From NCBI GenBank assembly GCA_009733575.1, contig ML769633.1, positions 36,714-100,713 on the forward strand: a stretch of DNA of 64,000 bases, written 5' to 3'. A program made the translations under genes and the position numbers. This stretch comes from Gymnopus androsaceus JB14. Lineage: Eukaryota > Basidiomycota > Agaricomycetes > Agaricales > Omphalotaceae. Numbering within the stretch: position 1 is the first letter of the stretch; the number at the start of each line of letters is the position of its first letter. Positions 22,964-35,792 of this stretch are shown piece after piece. The notes under the pieces were generated by a model. That model did no database searches and had not been told where the DNA came from. It saw only the letters and a program-made list of their open reading frames with translations.

Positions 22964-25640
22964 CTATGCTAAAACGTACTCCAATTCATCAAGGGATATA
23001 CCTCCGGGACCCATGCTGAGTTTATCCAAGATGCTTGCCCACTTGCTCCTGCAAGATATAGCTAGGTTTCTTTGCAACAATGTCTGCCAAGCAGCATACA
23101 CAGTCTGTCCTTCAATCACTTCCAGAGTCATATCACGAAATTGCGCCCTGAGGCTGTTGGTGGTGCAATTCTCCCACTCTACCACTTGTTTTTCGAATGT
23201 TGCAAGGGACCATTGCATCTCTTCTTGGATGAGAAGACACTCTTCTTGCCATTGGTGAGCTCTGGCAGAGGCCTTATACCAAACAATCCTCAAACCTGAG
23301 AAAGAAGTGAGTAAACTAACTGTTGATACAAGATAAGACTTACTGTCATGAATCGCCTCATCATCCTTATCATTTACACCTGTAGCACACCAGATCCGAG
23401 ACAATCTGACATCCATCTCCTGTTCATTGTTAAGAGCATCTTGTTCAATCCCACGAATATCCCCTGGAGAAAGTTTTTGCAGTTCGCTAGCAACACAACC
23501 AACATCACCAGCATACTTCTCCACCATAGCAAAAGACACCCTGTATTTGGCTGCACTTACATTGATCTTAGCAGAAATTGCATTGATGGTCTGGCTGCTC
23601 TTTGTTACATTATACTGACCATGCAGGTACTTCAGCTTGTATGGTTAGGCCTGTGCACAAAATGCTTTTGTATCTGTTCAAGTGCATCATGGCAGCACGC
23701 AAACTGCAATTGCCATTCAATATCCAGTAAGACCTTAGAACACATTCCGCCACAATTGATGACTTCAGATAGCAGGAGTAGGGGAATATTCCAAAGTGCA
23801 CTACTTCCTGGCTTTGAGTTAAGCTGGTCACACAGGATGACCACATGAGGTATATGAAGGCATTGGGCTTCAAAGAATGTATCCATTTGACTAAGTATGC
23901 TGAAGCCACAATCTGAAAGTTGTGCCTTTGGCAAGTCTATTGGATGCAGGCTTTGATGCTGGAGTCCCATTTGAAACATTGACTATGAAAAAAAATCAAA
24001 AGTGAGTAATCAACATGACCAACTAAATCCAAGTAAAGACTCACATAACTTCCTCTAGATCTCAACAAGAGCAGTTGCAGATACTGACCCTTTGATCACT
24101 ATCTTCCCAAAGTCCGCTTTCATACACTCTTCCTCCTCTAACACAAGCTCCAACTGCACACGATGACCAGTAGCAGCTGTTAAACACCCATTAATCAGTT
24201 AGAACATAATGTAAAGATGAAGTTGTACTTACATTGAACTTTGGGCACAAATGGATTAGGCTTCTTATTATTGGGCTCCCAAGCCTTCACCCCATTGCTT
24301 CACAAACTCGGGCTGAATGTTCTTGGTCAAGTCCTTCAGAGCTTTGACTTGTACCGGCCTATTCTCCAAAGCCTCTTCTGCACAATCTATCAAGTAAGAT
24401 GCTACAGACTGAGGGTAAGAATGAAAGAGAGGGTATGAAATAAGGAAACACATACATAAAGTTATGGTCTTCCGCTAATTCCAATCACCAAAGTGCTCAT
24501 TTAACATATCCCAATGCAAGCCTGGTCCCATCTTTTTTGTACTACCTGCCAAGCTATTTGAAACTGACCAAGCACATTCTGGGCCCTCTGCATCAGTCTG
24601 ACCAATGCCAGGTGCCCAATTGAAGGAGAAAAGGTTTGGCATTGCTCAATATGAGCATTGAGATGGAACTTGGGCACCAGTAACTGGAATGCACTGCAAG
24701 GCTGGGTTGGATGAAAAGCCACAGGGTACATCTGGAGATGGTTGAAGAGATGAACACCCCAGTGGCACATAATGTCGTATCCGCTGGTGATAAGCTTCAG
24801 TGTCTTGTACATCATAGACCAACACCAGACATAATCCAGGTTGATTTGCCTATACACAAGTTTGAGCAATACAACAATATAGCTTGCAAGTAAATGTACT
24901 ATTTGCCATAACGTATATTGCATTTTGACCCAGGTCAAAAGCAATCATGCCTAGTGCAAACACAGATGTTATTCCTTGGGCAGTAAGATTCTTCTCTCGC
25001 TGACTATTTGATTCATGAATGGCTTTGTGATCAGTGCAAATGGGTTTTGTTGGAGGCAGTTTCTTATTGTATTTGGTGATATGTGCCATAAAATCGGGTT
25101 GATGAACAAAGAATGTGGCCCCCCTGTTGAATCCTGGATCCTGCTCCTCTGAGGAAGCGTTCAATCTGACACAATCCATATTCGCATCTTGAGCAGTAAA
25201 TAGTTTGTAGATGAAGCTAAAAATGGTGTTAGAAGATTGAACTGGAGAATGAAAACTATGTTCACCTTTTTGATGGATGAGCCAACTCATAATCCAGAGG
25301 AAGATTTATGTTGGGATAAGGACATGCAGGACAAATGACGGCAAGATCCCCCATTTGAACACTATCACATCCATTTGGATACTGGCCTCTTCCGTGTAGC
25401 TTGTACAAGCAGACTGTTTGCCACTGTGAGGTAGCGTGCATGAATTCTTGAAGATGATTCTAAACCAAAAGAACGGAGTAAGCACAGGAATAGCAAACAG
25501 TGAGCTGAAAGGTACTGGCGGAACCCCCAATCCAATATTGTCTGTGAGCTGCTCCAATGTCTCATAGAATTCAGAGCTGGATGTCTTTGTCATTAGATTC
25601 AGCATGTGAAGCAATTATTGAGGGAGTCATTCTAGAGCAT
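22964..25640 (-). pseudogene. KDZ-4: CxC2-type KDZ transposase relic
   Basis: In order on the minus strand: FYETLEQLTDNIG (25560), ending in a Cys pair (VICPACPYPNINLP, about 25320) and a GTGAAC...TTTTAG intron; then LFTAQDANMD with the first catalytic Asp, DPGFNRGATFFVHQ (25130) and GITSVFALGMIAFD. Next come SGYDIMCHW (second Asp), LLVPKFHLNAHIEQCQT and, one frame over, GIGQTDAEGPECAW with the catalytic Glu, then KKMGPG and NEHFGDWN. The C-terminal helical part includes GLRIVWYKASARAHQWQEEC (about 23270). KDZ elements are DNA transposons expanded in mushrooms. The frameshift near 24640, the loss of the N-terminal CxC2 domain at about 25640 and missing linkers make it dead. Intron-like gaps separate several blocks. 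Confidence 0.88.
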
Positions 25641-25659
25641 CAGTCTGACGAAACAGTCA

Positions 25660-26700
25660 ACCCGGGTAGACTACCCACCCATCATATAAGGTGTGTAGCT
25701 ACCCCAACCTGGGGTGGCTACCCATTTTTCTCCAAGTTGACTTGGGTAGCTACCTATCATGTCATGTCACGCAGTGCCTGGGGTCTTGCCTAGGTAGCTA
25801 CCCATGGTTTTTTTGTGGTTTTTTTCTTGCAGTTTGGGGAGCATTTTACACTACTTGACTATGTTTGACAGTGTGAATGTGGGTATATTACTTCAAGCAA
25901 TATGAGCTACTAACTTGGGTAGCTACCCACTTGGTTGCATATCATCTACCAGTTACCTGTATTTGTTTGATTATCATGCATTGGATATATTTAATAAACC
26001 ACTTAACTACTATTGACATTTGAAAGTAATAGACATAGTGGGTAGCTACCCACTTTTTTGTATGAATACTGGTTTACATAGCTTAATTAATTTCACTCTA
26101 TTTGATATATTTAGCACACCACTTCAATACTATTAAACATAGTGGGTAGATACCCGCTTATGAGCTATTTGCATAGACATTCAACTCATGCATATCATTG
26201 ATGCAGAAACCATGAACTATACAAGTCTGTTCTGTTACACTTTCATTTGAAAACTTGTATATATAATATATACTCATACTGTGTAGCTGCCCACCACTAT
26301 ATAAGTCCATCTGCTACATGAACTCATTCATGGACTTGTATAAATGGCTTGTACTGGGTAGCTACCTTATCCACTAATTTTTTTTTTTTTTTGAGGTGTA
26401 TATGTCCATATCAAGGACATTACACAATATATAGACCCACATTACTTCCACCAATAGTGTGGGTAGTTACCCACATTAAACTAACATTAATTTGCATTAG
26501 GGGTAGCTACCCACCTTAATTTTTATGAAGGGTAGCTACCTAGCTTAATTTTCATTAGGGGTAGCTATCCAACTTAATTTTCATTAGGGGTAGCTACCCA
26601 ACTTAATTTTTATTAGGGGTAGCTACCTAACTTATTGTTCATAATGTGAATAATGGCTTAGCGTGTTTTTAATGCAAATAATAACATTCAAGTAGCTGGC
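25660..26700. repeat. Array of about 16 GGGTAGCTACCC palindromes
   Basis: The 12-bp palindrome or one- to two-base variants recurs at about 25663, 25693, 25720, 25743, 25790, 25917, 26040, 26142, 26282, 26357, 26460, 26500, 26527, 26558, 26588 and 26617. The last five are in tandem at about 30-bp spacing with a CTTAATTTTCATTAG linker. The array sits exactly between the 3' end of KDZ-1 and the truncated 5' end of KDZ-4. No coding sequence. Confidence 0.85.
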
Positions 26701-27844
26701 TACAAATCTGATGTACCAGAAGCCTGCATATCTCAATAGTCTTCAGTAATTCTAAGACTATCCAAATGCTCAATGGGAAGTACATCAGCCTCTGCTTCAA
26801 ACTCCACATCATACTCATACCCTGCTTCTTCAACAATTTCTATTCCTCCTCCCAGAACATGAACGGCTCTGTACTCAGCAAGATCCTTACCTAACGGACC
26901 CCACTCAGGCAATCCCTCTTTGGCAGGAACACCCACAAGAGTTTGTTCCCCAACAACAAACAAATGACATAATTCACGTTTCTTCAAAGTCAACTGATGT
27001 TCCACAGCTGCATTGGACACTTGATAAAATAAAGGTGAGATCACAAGTCACAGTCTGACGGAATAGCCACTCACTATGTCCAATTGCTGCATTCATGACA
27101 CGCCATTCCTCATTGAACCACAATTGCAAGGCACTCTGCTCCTTTAGCAGCCGTGCCTGCTCTTCGATGCAATGATCTCCATTGTTCATTGCCTGTATTC
27201 CCACTTGTACCTTTTCATTGCACAGCCAAAGCAGAGGGTCTGTGTCATCTCCCTCCTCCTCATACCCTATCCCCATGTTGAGCCAGATATTGTTGTCAAC
27301 ATCCAGTGTGAATAAACATTCCATTTCAATCTTGAGCAGTGCAACTGAATTACACGGCACTTTTCTCTGTCAGATGAGCATCTCCATGTCATCACAAAGT
27401 CTATTGTATCTGCAGCAAGTTCTGAGATTCCAGGATCCCTGTGTTGCACTGAATCTTGAGTATGTCTGTTGATTTGCTGCTCTACTGAGGAGTCAGAACC
27501 AGAACTTAAGTGAGAGATTGGGGACTTACCACTGCGCTGTTTGCAATACAAGCATTCCAAACGGTCCAGCTCAAACTTCCTTGATTGTAGATGTTCTCAG
27601 ATATGGGTCTTCAGAGTGCGAGCATTCATTTTCTTTGTTAGAAATGAACTGTTGATGAGATGCCGGAGCTGATTCTCGACGCTGATTCTCGACATTAACA
27701 CCCAGCAAGTCTTCCTTCTTTGTGACCTTTAGGTGAGCTTTACCTAGACTTTTCAAAGCTGTTTCCAGCTCCAGCTCAACGGTTGCTATCTCCCAAGGCT
27801 CACTTGTAGGATCAGCGAGCCTCTTACGCAGGTCATTGACATGG

Positions 27845-28249
27845 CATCAGAAAAAACTGTTTTGGGCCCAGGAGGATCTAAGGTCACCTAATCCTCTTAG
27901 GCAACCTGAGGCATCCTAGTGGGCCTAGGAAAAAGGGTAAAACTTTGGACACCTCAGGTATCCTGGTCATACTAGGTGTCCTGGGAGATTTTGGGATGTC
28001 CTGGGGCATCCTGGAGCATCCTGGAGCATCCTGAGGCATCCTAGGATAAAAGTTCCATCCCAGGATGCCTCAGGATGCCCCAGGATGCTCCAGGACATCC
28101 CAGGATCTCCCAGGACACCTAGGATGACTAGGATACCTGAGGTGTCCAAAGTTTTATCCTTTTTCTTGGGCCAACTAGGATGCCTCAGGTTGCCTAAGAG
28201 GACTAGGTGGCCTTAGATCCTCCTGGGCCCAAAACAGTTTTTGCTGATG
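27845..28249. mobile_element. 405-bp hairpin MITE, TIR CATCAGCAAAAACTG
   Basis: Near-perfect inverted repeat along its entire length. Outer ends are CATCAGAAAAAACTGTTTTG at the left and the inverted CATCAGCAAAAACTGTTTTG at the right, followed by GGGCCCAGGAGGATCTAAGG. Within each arm, short GGATGC and CATCCTGG units repeat, giving internal tandem structure. It lies in the linker of KDZ-1. Termini resemble those at 1384 and 55489. Confidence 0.8.
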
Positions 28250-30065
28250 GGGCTTGAATAGCGTCATAGCTTTTTCACAGTCATAGGGCCTCTTCTACAG
28301 CGGACTTTCCCTTATTCTTGATGTAACACCTACTTGGAGAACCCACAGACCCGCAAACACTCCTCCAAACATTTCATCTTCTCATCACATGCAAAGACTT
28401 TCTGACGTAGCTCAAGTCCCAACTTGTACAGCCCCTCCTCACTGTAGAAGTTGAATTGGCTATTAAATTGTACATACAGACATAGTACTGTACATAGCTC
28501 AAAAGTCAGCCCGATACTTGGGACCATTAATTTTCAAACTTACTCCCGCAACATGCACATAGGTTATCAGATGGCCTAATGCATGCCAAAGTCTCTCCGC
28601 TCCCTCACCATTGGACAGACCGTAACCAATGCATTTGCATGGATGATAAATCAACTGACACAGCCACTGGTGTCCAAATGCATGAAAGATAGACATGGTG
28701 AATGACAGGTGTGTGTGCTATGGCTTCAAGAACCCCCATTTCTTGCAGCTTTGATGGAGTTGGCACCCAATATTGTACAGAAATTGAAATTGAACAGTCA
28801 GTGGCAGGTGCTCGAATAGTTTTGCCAGAGTTGCTAGGATGAAGTGCTGACTTTCTTCAGCTGTATTTATGTTCACAGTGAACAGAGCATGGTTATGATG
28901 ACAGAGCAATGTCATGTTTGCTGTGACATCTGCTGCTGTGAAGCTGGCAAGGCATCCGTCCAAGACTGATTTTGGAACCCATAGACCCTTCTCAAAGTTG
29001 TCAGTTTTGTCACTGTCCTGATTCACCTTCTGTCATTTGTGAGGAGGTTTAGTTAGCTGCTTTCCAGCTGATTCTGCCAGCTTAATGCAAAAAATTACAA
29101 TAAGTATCAAGGGCCATTTTGCAAAAGATCACAATAACTTATAAGACTTATTGGGAATGGCTTTGGGGTGCTGCTGCCGGATTTTCGGCAGTGCAGCAGT
29201 ATAGTTCTTTTGCCAAATATTTGTGAAATGTCTTTTGCACCAATAAAATCAGTATTATTATTTCACATAATATTTGTTGAATATGTTTGCTTTATGATAT
29301 TGCAATAAAAGCCTTGATTATTTTGCCAAATATTTGTTAAATCTACTTTATGCTCAAATATTAAAATTAAATTGTTTACTTGGGCACCTATGATCCTTCT
29401 GAGGTTCATTTGCCAAATACTTGGTAATACCCAAATGAAATCAATTGTCTGGGCGCCTATGATCCTTTGTAGATTGATTTAGCAAATATTTGGTATTATG
29501 ATCAATGCATAAAAACCACCAGTTGGGCGCTTATTTTACAAGAAACAAAAGGTTAATCATGGGGTTCCATAAATCCCCAAAAAATGCTCAAAATGATGGA
29601 AATTTGTTGATCGTTGCATCCCATAAATGCTGAAAAATGCTAAAAAAAATAAAAATATTCAGGAGATGGAGTTAGGTTCACTAGCACATGATTCATATTG
29701 TTGGGCACTCATGAGCACTTATTTCCCAAAAAAAAGTTGATCATTGAGTCCCATAAATCCCGAAAAAATGCCGAATAAAAATTAAAATATTCAAGGGGTG
29801 AGGTTAGGTGCACTGGCACATGATTCATACTTTTCGGTGCTTATTTACCAAAAAGAAAGAAAGTTATCATTGTATACCATAAATTCCCAGAAATTCAGGA
29901 AAAATCCTGAAAGTATTCAGGAGAGTGAAGTGTACTAGCACTTAATTCATTTATTGTTGGGTATGTATGGGTGCTTATTTTCCAAATAAATATTTTTAAA
30001 AAAAATTAGAAATATTTTGAGTATGACCTATATGCATTTGTGCCTGTTTGTGCTTAATTTACATA

Positions 30066-30165
30066 CAGTGGCTGCCAAAATTGATGTCACCCCCCCAATT
30101 CAGTCGCCTATTCAGTAGCCCATTCAGTAGGTCACGTGGGGTGACATCAATTTTGGCAGCCACTG
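30066..30165. mobile_element. 100-bp mariner-type MITE (CAGTGGCTGCC family), TA-flanked
   Basis: TIR CAGTGGCTGCCAAAATTGAT, exact at both ends, with TA on each side. Repeated CCTATTCAGTAG units occupy the middle. A second copy, one base longer, is at 34106-34206. Confidence 0.85.
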
Positions 30166-30188
30166 TAGGTTACAAAATTATAATAATA

Positions 30189-30276
30189 CAGTGACAGCCA
30201 AAATTAATGAACCACCCTCAATTCAATCCAGTGCAATACTATATTGGGGGTGATTCATTAATTTTAGCCATCACTC
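30189..30276. mobile_element. 88-bp mariner-type MITE (CAGTGACAGCC family), TA-flanked
   Basis: TIR CAGTGACAGCCAAAATTAAT at the left against GAGTGATGGCTAAAATTAAT at the right, TA-flanked. It resembles the ends of the Tc1/mariner at 44541-46134 (CACTCGCAGCCAAAACTGAT) and is shared with foldback copy 2 (about 46726-46815), so it inserted before the two copies separated. The following 30284-30345 resembles the TGGCTTGGGTTGGGTTGG-type MITE end of 41275. Confidence 0.75.
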
Positions 30277-30934
30277 TATTATATGTGCCTAAAGAGTGGC
30301 TTGGGTTTGGTTGGGTGCTCAGATTGCCAACCCAACCCAGACCCACCAGGTACTTTTTCAGATGTACAGTGGTAAGATATAAAGTGAACATGACAAGGTT
30401 TGAACTTTAATGGACTGATGGTTTTGTTGTAAAGCAGGGCCTCAGGGAAGCAATAAACAGATACATCATCTGGATTTGCTCATGGTATACCTCTTGAAAA
30501 AATTTTCATTTTTTGAGAAGTTTAAATTTTCAAAGACTCTGGATTGGGCAAGTAGAATGCAATTTCTGAGGGAATTTTCAACCCTAATAAGGAAATTCTG
30601 GTACGAGTCAGGTGACAATGAAGGGTGCTACCATTTTAGTATTTCTACTGACTGTGGGAATTTTCCTTATTCATTACCATTTATAGAACTTGCCTGTCAG
30701 TGTTGTTGACCCCAGGTGGATCCAGGTATATTTTACATACACAATGGTATTCAGTTTCCGTAAGAAAGATTATGATGTCATATCATAAAAATTTCAAGTT
30801 TTTTTTTTGTTATGATGTCATTATTGGTTTGTATAAGTGCCTAAGCACTGAGGGTTCTATACAGTGACCAATCAGCTGTCATGGACCTGGTGATTGGGTC
30901 AAAGAGAAACTGTCATCCATTACCCAGAGCAACT

Positions 30935-31140
30935 CATACCAAGTTAACTCGGAGTTACTACTGTACTAGTATTAATAACTCGGAGTTACTGGTACTAGCT
31001 ACTAGTACCAGTAATTAGTACTAGTAGTAACTCTAAGTTACTACTATACTAGTACTGATAACTCGGAGTTACTGGTACTAGCTATTAGTACTAGTAATTA
31101 GTACTAGTAGTGACTCTGAGTTACCACTATACTAGGACTA
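30935..31140. repeat. AACTCGGAGTTACT / CTAGTA palindromic array, copy 1
   Basis: Tandem alternation of AACTCNGAGTTACT and TACTAGTA-type palindromes; almost every unit is self-complementary. A longer version (about 500 bp) lies in foldback copy 2. Confidence 0.85.
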
Positions 31141-32322
31141 CCTTTCGTTTCTCGTAAAATAAGCACCTATAAGCACCCAACCACTGGTTTTTATGCATCG
31201 ATAATAATATCAAATATTTGCTAAATCAATCTACAAAGGATCATAGGCACCCAGACAATTGATTTCATTTGGGTATTACCAAATATCTGGCAAATGAACC
31301 TCAGAAGGACCATAGGCACCCAGACAACTGATTTTATTTTAATATTTGAGCATCAAGTAGATTTAACAAATATTTGGCAAAATAATCAAGGCTTTTATTG
31401 CAATATTATAAAGCAAACATATTCAACAAATATTATGTGAAATAATAATACTGATTTTATTGGTGCAAAAGACATTTAACAAATATTTGGCAAAAAAAAC
31501 TACACTGCTGCAATGCCAAAAATCTGGCAGCAGCACCCCAAAGCCATTCCCAATAAGTCTTATAAGTTATTGTGATCTTTTGCAAAATGGCCCACAACAC
31601 TTATTGCAATCTTTTGCAAAAGCCTGGCAATATCTAGGGTGCTTTCATTGGCAGACTGAGTCTACACGTTGCTTCCAGGCTCGGACTTCAGCCTCAGGAA
31701 TGAAGAAAGTGTTCAGATGAATTTGAGGAGGGTCACATCCAGTTTTAGAGCTATACTTCTGAGTATAGCATGCATCAACCTGGACAAGGACATCTTCACT
31801 GCGAAAAATCTCAGTTTAGCTGCTAACAAATGAAATTAGGATGAAGCTCACCATTTTCCGCCAAAACATGCAGGACAATGGGACCAGAGGTATACTGTTG
31901 GTCAAGACAGAGGTGTATATGACTCTCACTCACCCACATCTTCAATGGGATCTTCATCCAATGCTTCTCATGTGCTCCATCTCCCACGCTGTGGGCGTGG
32001 TGAAGATGAGGTCGATGGGTCCATTTGTCATCAGATTCTCTGCCACGCTTTTGGGACACTCTCTCTTCCATCTCTTCATCACTAACCTCTTCAATAGTTA
32101 CCCTGTGTCTCCTGGATTTATCCCTGGATCCATCTCGTTCTCCCTCAGTTGATGATGGCCATGTGCTGCCACAGTGAGCATGAGGGCTTAAGCAAATTGG
32201 AGTGTTGGAAGTTTCTGGCATGATGTCCTCACAAGCATGCTGGAGGATGGTATTCATCTAAGCTTTAGTCATATCAGTGAGTGACATGAACCAGTGAAGT
32301 GAGTTGGCAAAACATTGTCTCA

Positions 32323-35300
32323 CACTCCGCAGGATCAATTATAAAACAGCCAAAATTTATTCTGAAAAAGATGAAGTAAATAATAATAAATTTCGCCAAA
32401 GATTTCACTTGAAACAGATTATATATTGCACCCGGAATATGGTTAGAATAATATAATCTTTTTCATATATAATCCTGGCCAAAAAAGTTCATGGGAATTA
32501 GTCAGTATTTCAATAGGAAGACAAAATTAATTTCGCCTGGTAAATTGTTACAATTCCGCCTGGAAAAGGGATCAGGATGAAAGACCTTTACCGCTGCTAA
32601 AAGACCATCTTTTGAGCCTGGGAAAGGCCCTGTGGTCTTTGATCTTTCATGCACGTAATTCACTAACTTTTATGCCATCAAACACATGGTACCCAGTCAC
32701 TGTCTGGTGACTGCCCAGTTGCCTGGGTTCAGCCACTCAAAATGGTGACTTGGTCCTCATGTGCCACCTTGGGTGCCGGCCGCTCTGCACTACTTGATGC
32801 TTGACCAATAAATATATCAATACCTCAACAGTTACATGACTGATAACTGATTGCGAGAGCCAACTCTAAATCAATGCTTTGACATGTACACTAGTGGCAT
32901 GAAGTATATGTTTACTAAGCATCAGGATCCCGAAGCTTTGTAAGCATGATTTGGCCCGCAATATCCAGCTAATTGCCAGATTTGTGGAGAAAAATCTGGT
33001 GATTGGTCGGACATCGGGCTGAAAAATACAACAAGAATATATTAATCAAATCTGGTCTCAACCAGAGCTGCCTATTATATCCAAGCGTGGGTCAATCTCT
33101 CGAGTGTTCACAAACCTTAACAATTAATTTCATTGAGCTGGTTAATCAATTACAGTGGAAGGTAATTAATCAGCTTGAGGTACAGAAAAGCTGATTAATT
33201 ATATGCTACATTGGTAGGTGTTTAATAGTATATAGAAGTTCTGGTTACTAACCAGAACTTCTGTACTCAGGAATCAGGAATAAATGTTCAATTTTTTGTG
33301 CAAGTACCAGTTGCTAGTACACACTCAGATATTCTGTTTTGTTGTGCCTCTAAGTATCTTGTGTGCAGCAGATTCTCAATGCTAAAGGAGAGACAGGTAC
33401 AGGGAGAGTACATGAATGAGACATTGAGAGTATTCCACAGCTGAAATGGACATAGGAGGAATGGTGTACAACCATGTGATTGAGACACAACAAATAAACC
33501 TAGTGATGTCTTACCAGTATTTGAGAACTTGGATACTTAAGTCTTATTGTTGATATTGCTGTCAAAGAACAAGTCCTTACTGGCCTGGGTGCCTATGGTG
33601 GTTACAGAAGAGAAGTAGATGAAGGAAGAAGCAAGGACTCAGAGTACATGGTTAACCAACTCACTCCTGCTAACTAACAGTTGGTTATCATTTCAGGATA
33701 ATTAAGCATTTCTGCAAAAACTGATTATGACTTGCTAATCAGAGAAATACTGCAGTTCATGAGTGTTCAAGTCCACTCTGAATAAACATAATATTAACAA
33801 TGCTACAAGAGACTGTGTTCACTGGTACTAATTCAACTCCTTGTCTTCTGTATTCTATATTAATATATAATGTATATTAGTGCTAATGGTAAGAGTATGA
33901 GTCCTTCCTTTGCTGATTCTCTTCCAAAGATGTAAGGCCTCCTGGCTGTGAGGCTAAGAGGTGGGAGAGGCTGGTATGCAGACAGAAAAATAGCAGAAGC
34001 TGGATACCAGCTAAGAGCCTTCAAATCCCACCAAACGTCAACACAACCCAATCTATTGAGTAGAGCAACGCATGCAGCAGGAAGAAGAAGAACTAAGGTT
34101 ACATACAGTGGCTGCCAAAATTGATGTCACCCCCCCCAATTCAGTCGCCTATTCAGTAGCCTATTCAGTAGGTCACGTGGGGTGACATCAATTTTGGCAG
34201 CCACTGTAAGCGCTGGAATGACAGTTAAGCTGCCAGTGAATCTATAGCCGTTACAAAAGAAAGAAAGAGCCAATGTTGGATGGGCTCACCTGATGTGCTT
34301 CCTCGGCATTGTTATCTGCAAGTTCGAAGTATAGGCTTACTAAGCATTGGGGACCCGGTGCTTTGTAAGCATAACTCGGGCCACAATGTCTTTGAATACA
34401 CACCAAAGTACACGATTCATAACATACTAAGTGAAGCTCATGAATCAGGAAGCGAGAAGGTGGGAAGTGGGAGGCAGGAGGCATGGGGAAGCAGGAGATA
34501 GATATAGGCATTATTTATCCATGCAAGAGAGTTCAAAAAACATTGAGAAATACACATGGGGATTAATCACTTTCTTACTGATTAATCATTTCCAAGGCCA
34601 TACATTGTATTTAATTGCCTTTTAATAATGATTAATCATTGTCAAAACCCAAGATTGACCACAGCTGGTGCAATTCCCAAGACCACACACATGTGTAAGG
34701 GACTGGGTTTCCCATTTTCTTTTGACTCTTTCCCTTCACCATGTTGATCCTCTCATATCCAAAAGTGGCTTGTTCAGCTATCAGTAACCTCAACACGGGT
34801 CACTGGGAGGTGAGCCTAGCTGGAGTCTGTGTTCAATGAGTTATTTCCACTGGATCTGGTAGTCGGGACTGCATAGCATACTAGATTGTGTCTTTCAACA
34901 TTCATTCCCCACTATCTAAGTATCAGCTGCTTTTATAATAATTAATCACTTTGCAAAACATTGAAGTCAATTAATCAGTCTAACAAGTGCTCACGGAGGA
35001 ATTAACCAATTTGGAGCTGATCAGATAGAGCTTTCTGAACTGATTAACCAGTTTTCAAGGGATCAACCATCAACTTGGTTTGTACAACAGTTGTTATTAA
35101 TTGGAGCTTGGATATAATAGGTAGTTTTGGTTGAGACCAGATTTGATTAATGACTTTTAGTTGTCTTGCAGGCAGGCCGAGTCATGCTTACAAAGCTTCT
35201 GGACTATGATGCTTAGTAAACATATACTTCATGCCTAGCATACATTCTTGCAATCAGTTATCAGTCATGTAACTGCTGAGGTATTGAAATATTTATTGGT

Positions 35301-35792
35301 CAAGCATCAAGTAGTACAGAACAAAGGTGGCATATGAGGACCAAGTCACTGTTTTGATCAGCTGAACCCAGGCAACTGGGCAGTCACCAGACAGTGACTG
35401 GGCAGTAACTGGCAGTAACTGGGTACCATGTGTTTGATGGCATAAAAGTTAGTGAATTACGCATGTGAAAGATCAAAGACCACAGGGCCTTTCCCAGGCA
35501 CAAAAGATGGTCTTTTAGCAACGGTAAAGGTCTTTCATCCTGATTCCTTTTCCAGGTGAAATTGTAACAATTTACCAGGCGAAATTGATTTTGTCTTCCT
35601 ATCAAAATACTGACTAATTCCCACAAACTTTTTCAGCCGGGATTATATACAAAAAAGATTATATTATTCTAACCATATTCCGGGTGCAATATATAATCTG
35701 TTTCAAGTGAAATCTTTGGTGAAATTTATTATCATTTACTTCATCTTTTTTGGAATAAATTTCAGCCGTTTTATAATTGATCCTGCGGAGTG
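32323..35792. mobile_element. CACTA-like long-TIR element, 3-bp duplication TCA
   Basis: TIR CACTCCGCAGGATCAATTAT, matching at both outer ends, with about 450-750 bp of inverted similarity (32323-33080 against 35060-35792). TCA is duplicated at 32320-32322 and 35793-35795. The element interrupts KDZ-1 codons; joining the flanks with one TCA recreates RQCFANSLHWF in frame. The interior is AT-rich with many TTAATCA motifs, a mariner MITE at 34106 and no transposase. It is related by termini to the element at 1487-6682. Confidence 0.85.
34106..34206. mobile_element. 101-bp mariner-type MITE, second copy, TA-flanked
   Basis: Nearly identical to the MITE at 30066-30165: same TIR, one extra C in the C run and one C/T difference in the core. 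TA flanks at 34104-34105 and 34207-34208. The low divergence suggests recent activity. Confidence 0.85.

Larger units (their letters stand above)
29065..31639. mobile_element. Long-TIR foldback element, copy 1, 7-bp duplication TGCTTTC
   Basis: TGCTTTC flanks both ends (29058-29064 and 31640-31646). Outer ends are unequal (CAGCTGATTCTGCCAG against the inverted CCCTAGATATTGCCAG) but then share GC(T)TT..TGCAAAAGATT, and near-identical arms continue for several hundred bp (29110-29540 against 31150-31600). The arms carry TGCCAAATATTTG and CCCATAAAT motifs and mononucleotide runs. The centre holds two small mariner-like MITEs and an AACTCGGAGTT array. No transposase is seen. Removing the element plus one TGCTTTC restores the KDZ-1 frame, so the boundaries are reliable. 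A second copy is at 42059-47699. The superfamily is unclear: 7-8 bp duplications would fit hAT or KDZ mobilisation. Confidence 0.82.

Noticed and set aside
25660..26700. CRISPR-like array
   Set aside because: Repeats are short palindromes with irregular spacing and near-identical linkers; the genome is eukaryotic, and there are no cas genes.
27967..28149. 60-aa Gly/Leu-rich frame
   Set aside because: Entirely within the hairpin MITE and made from its internal GGATGC repeats.
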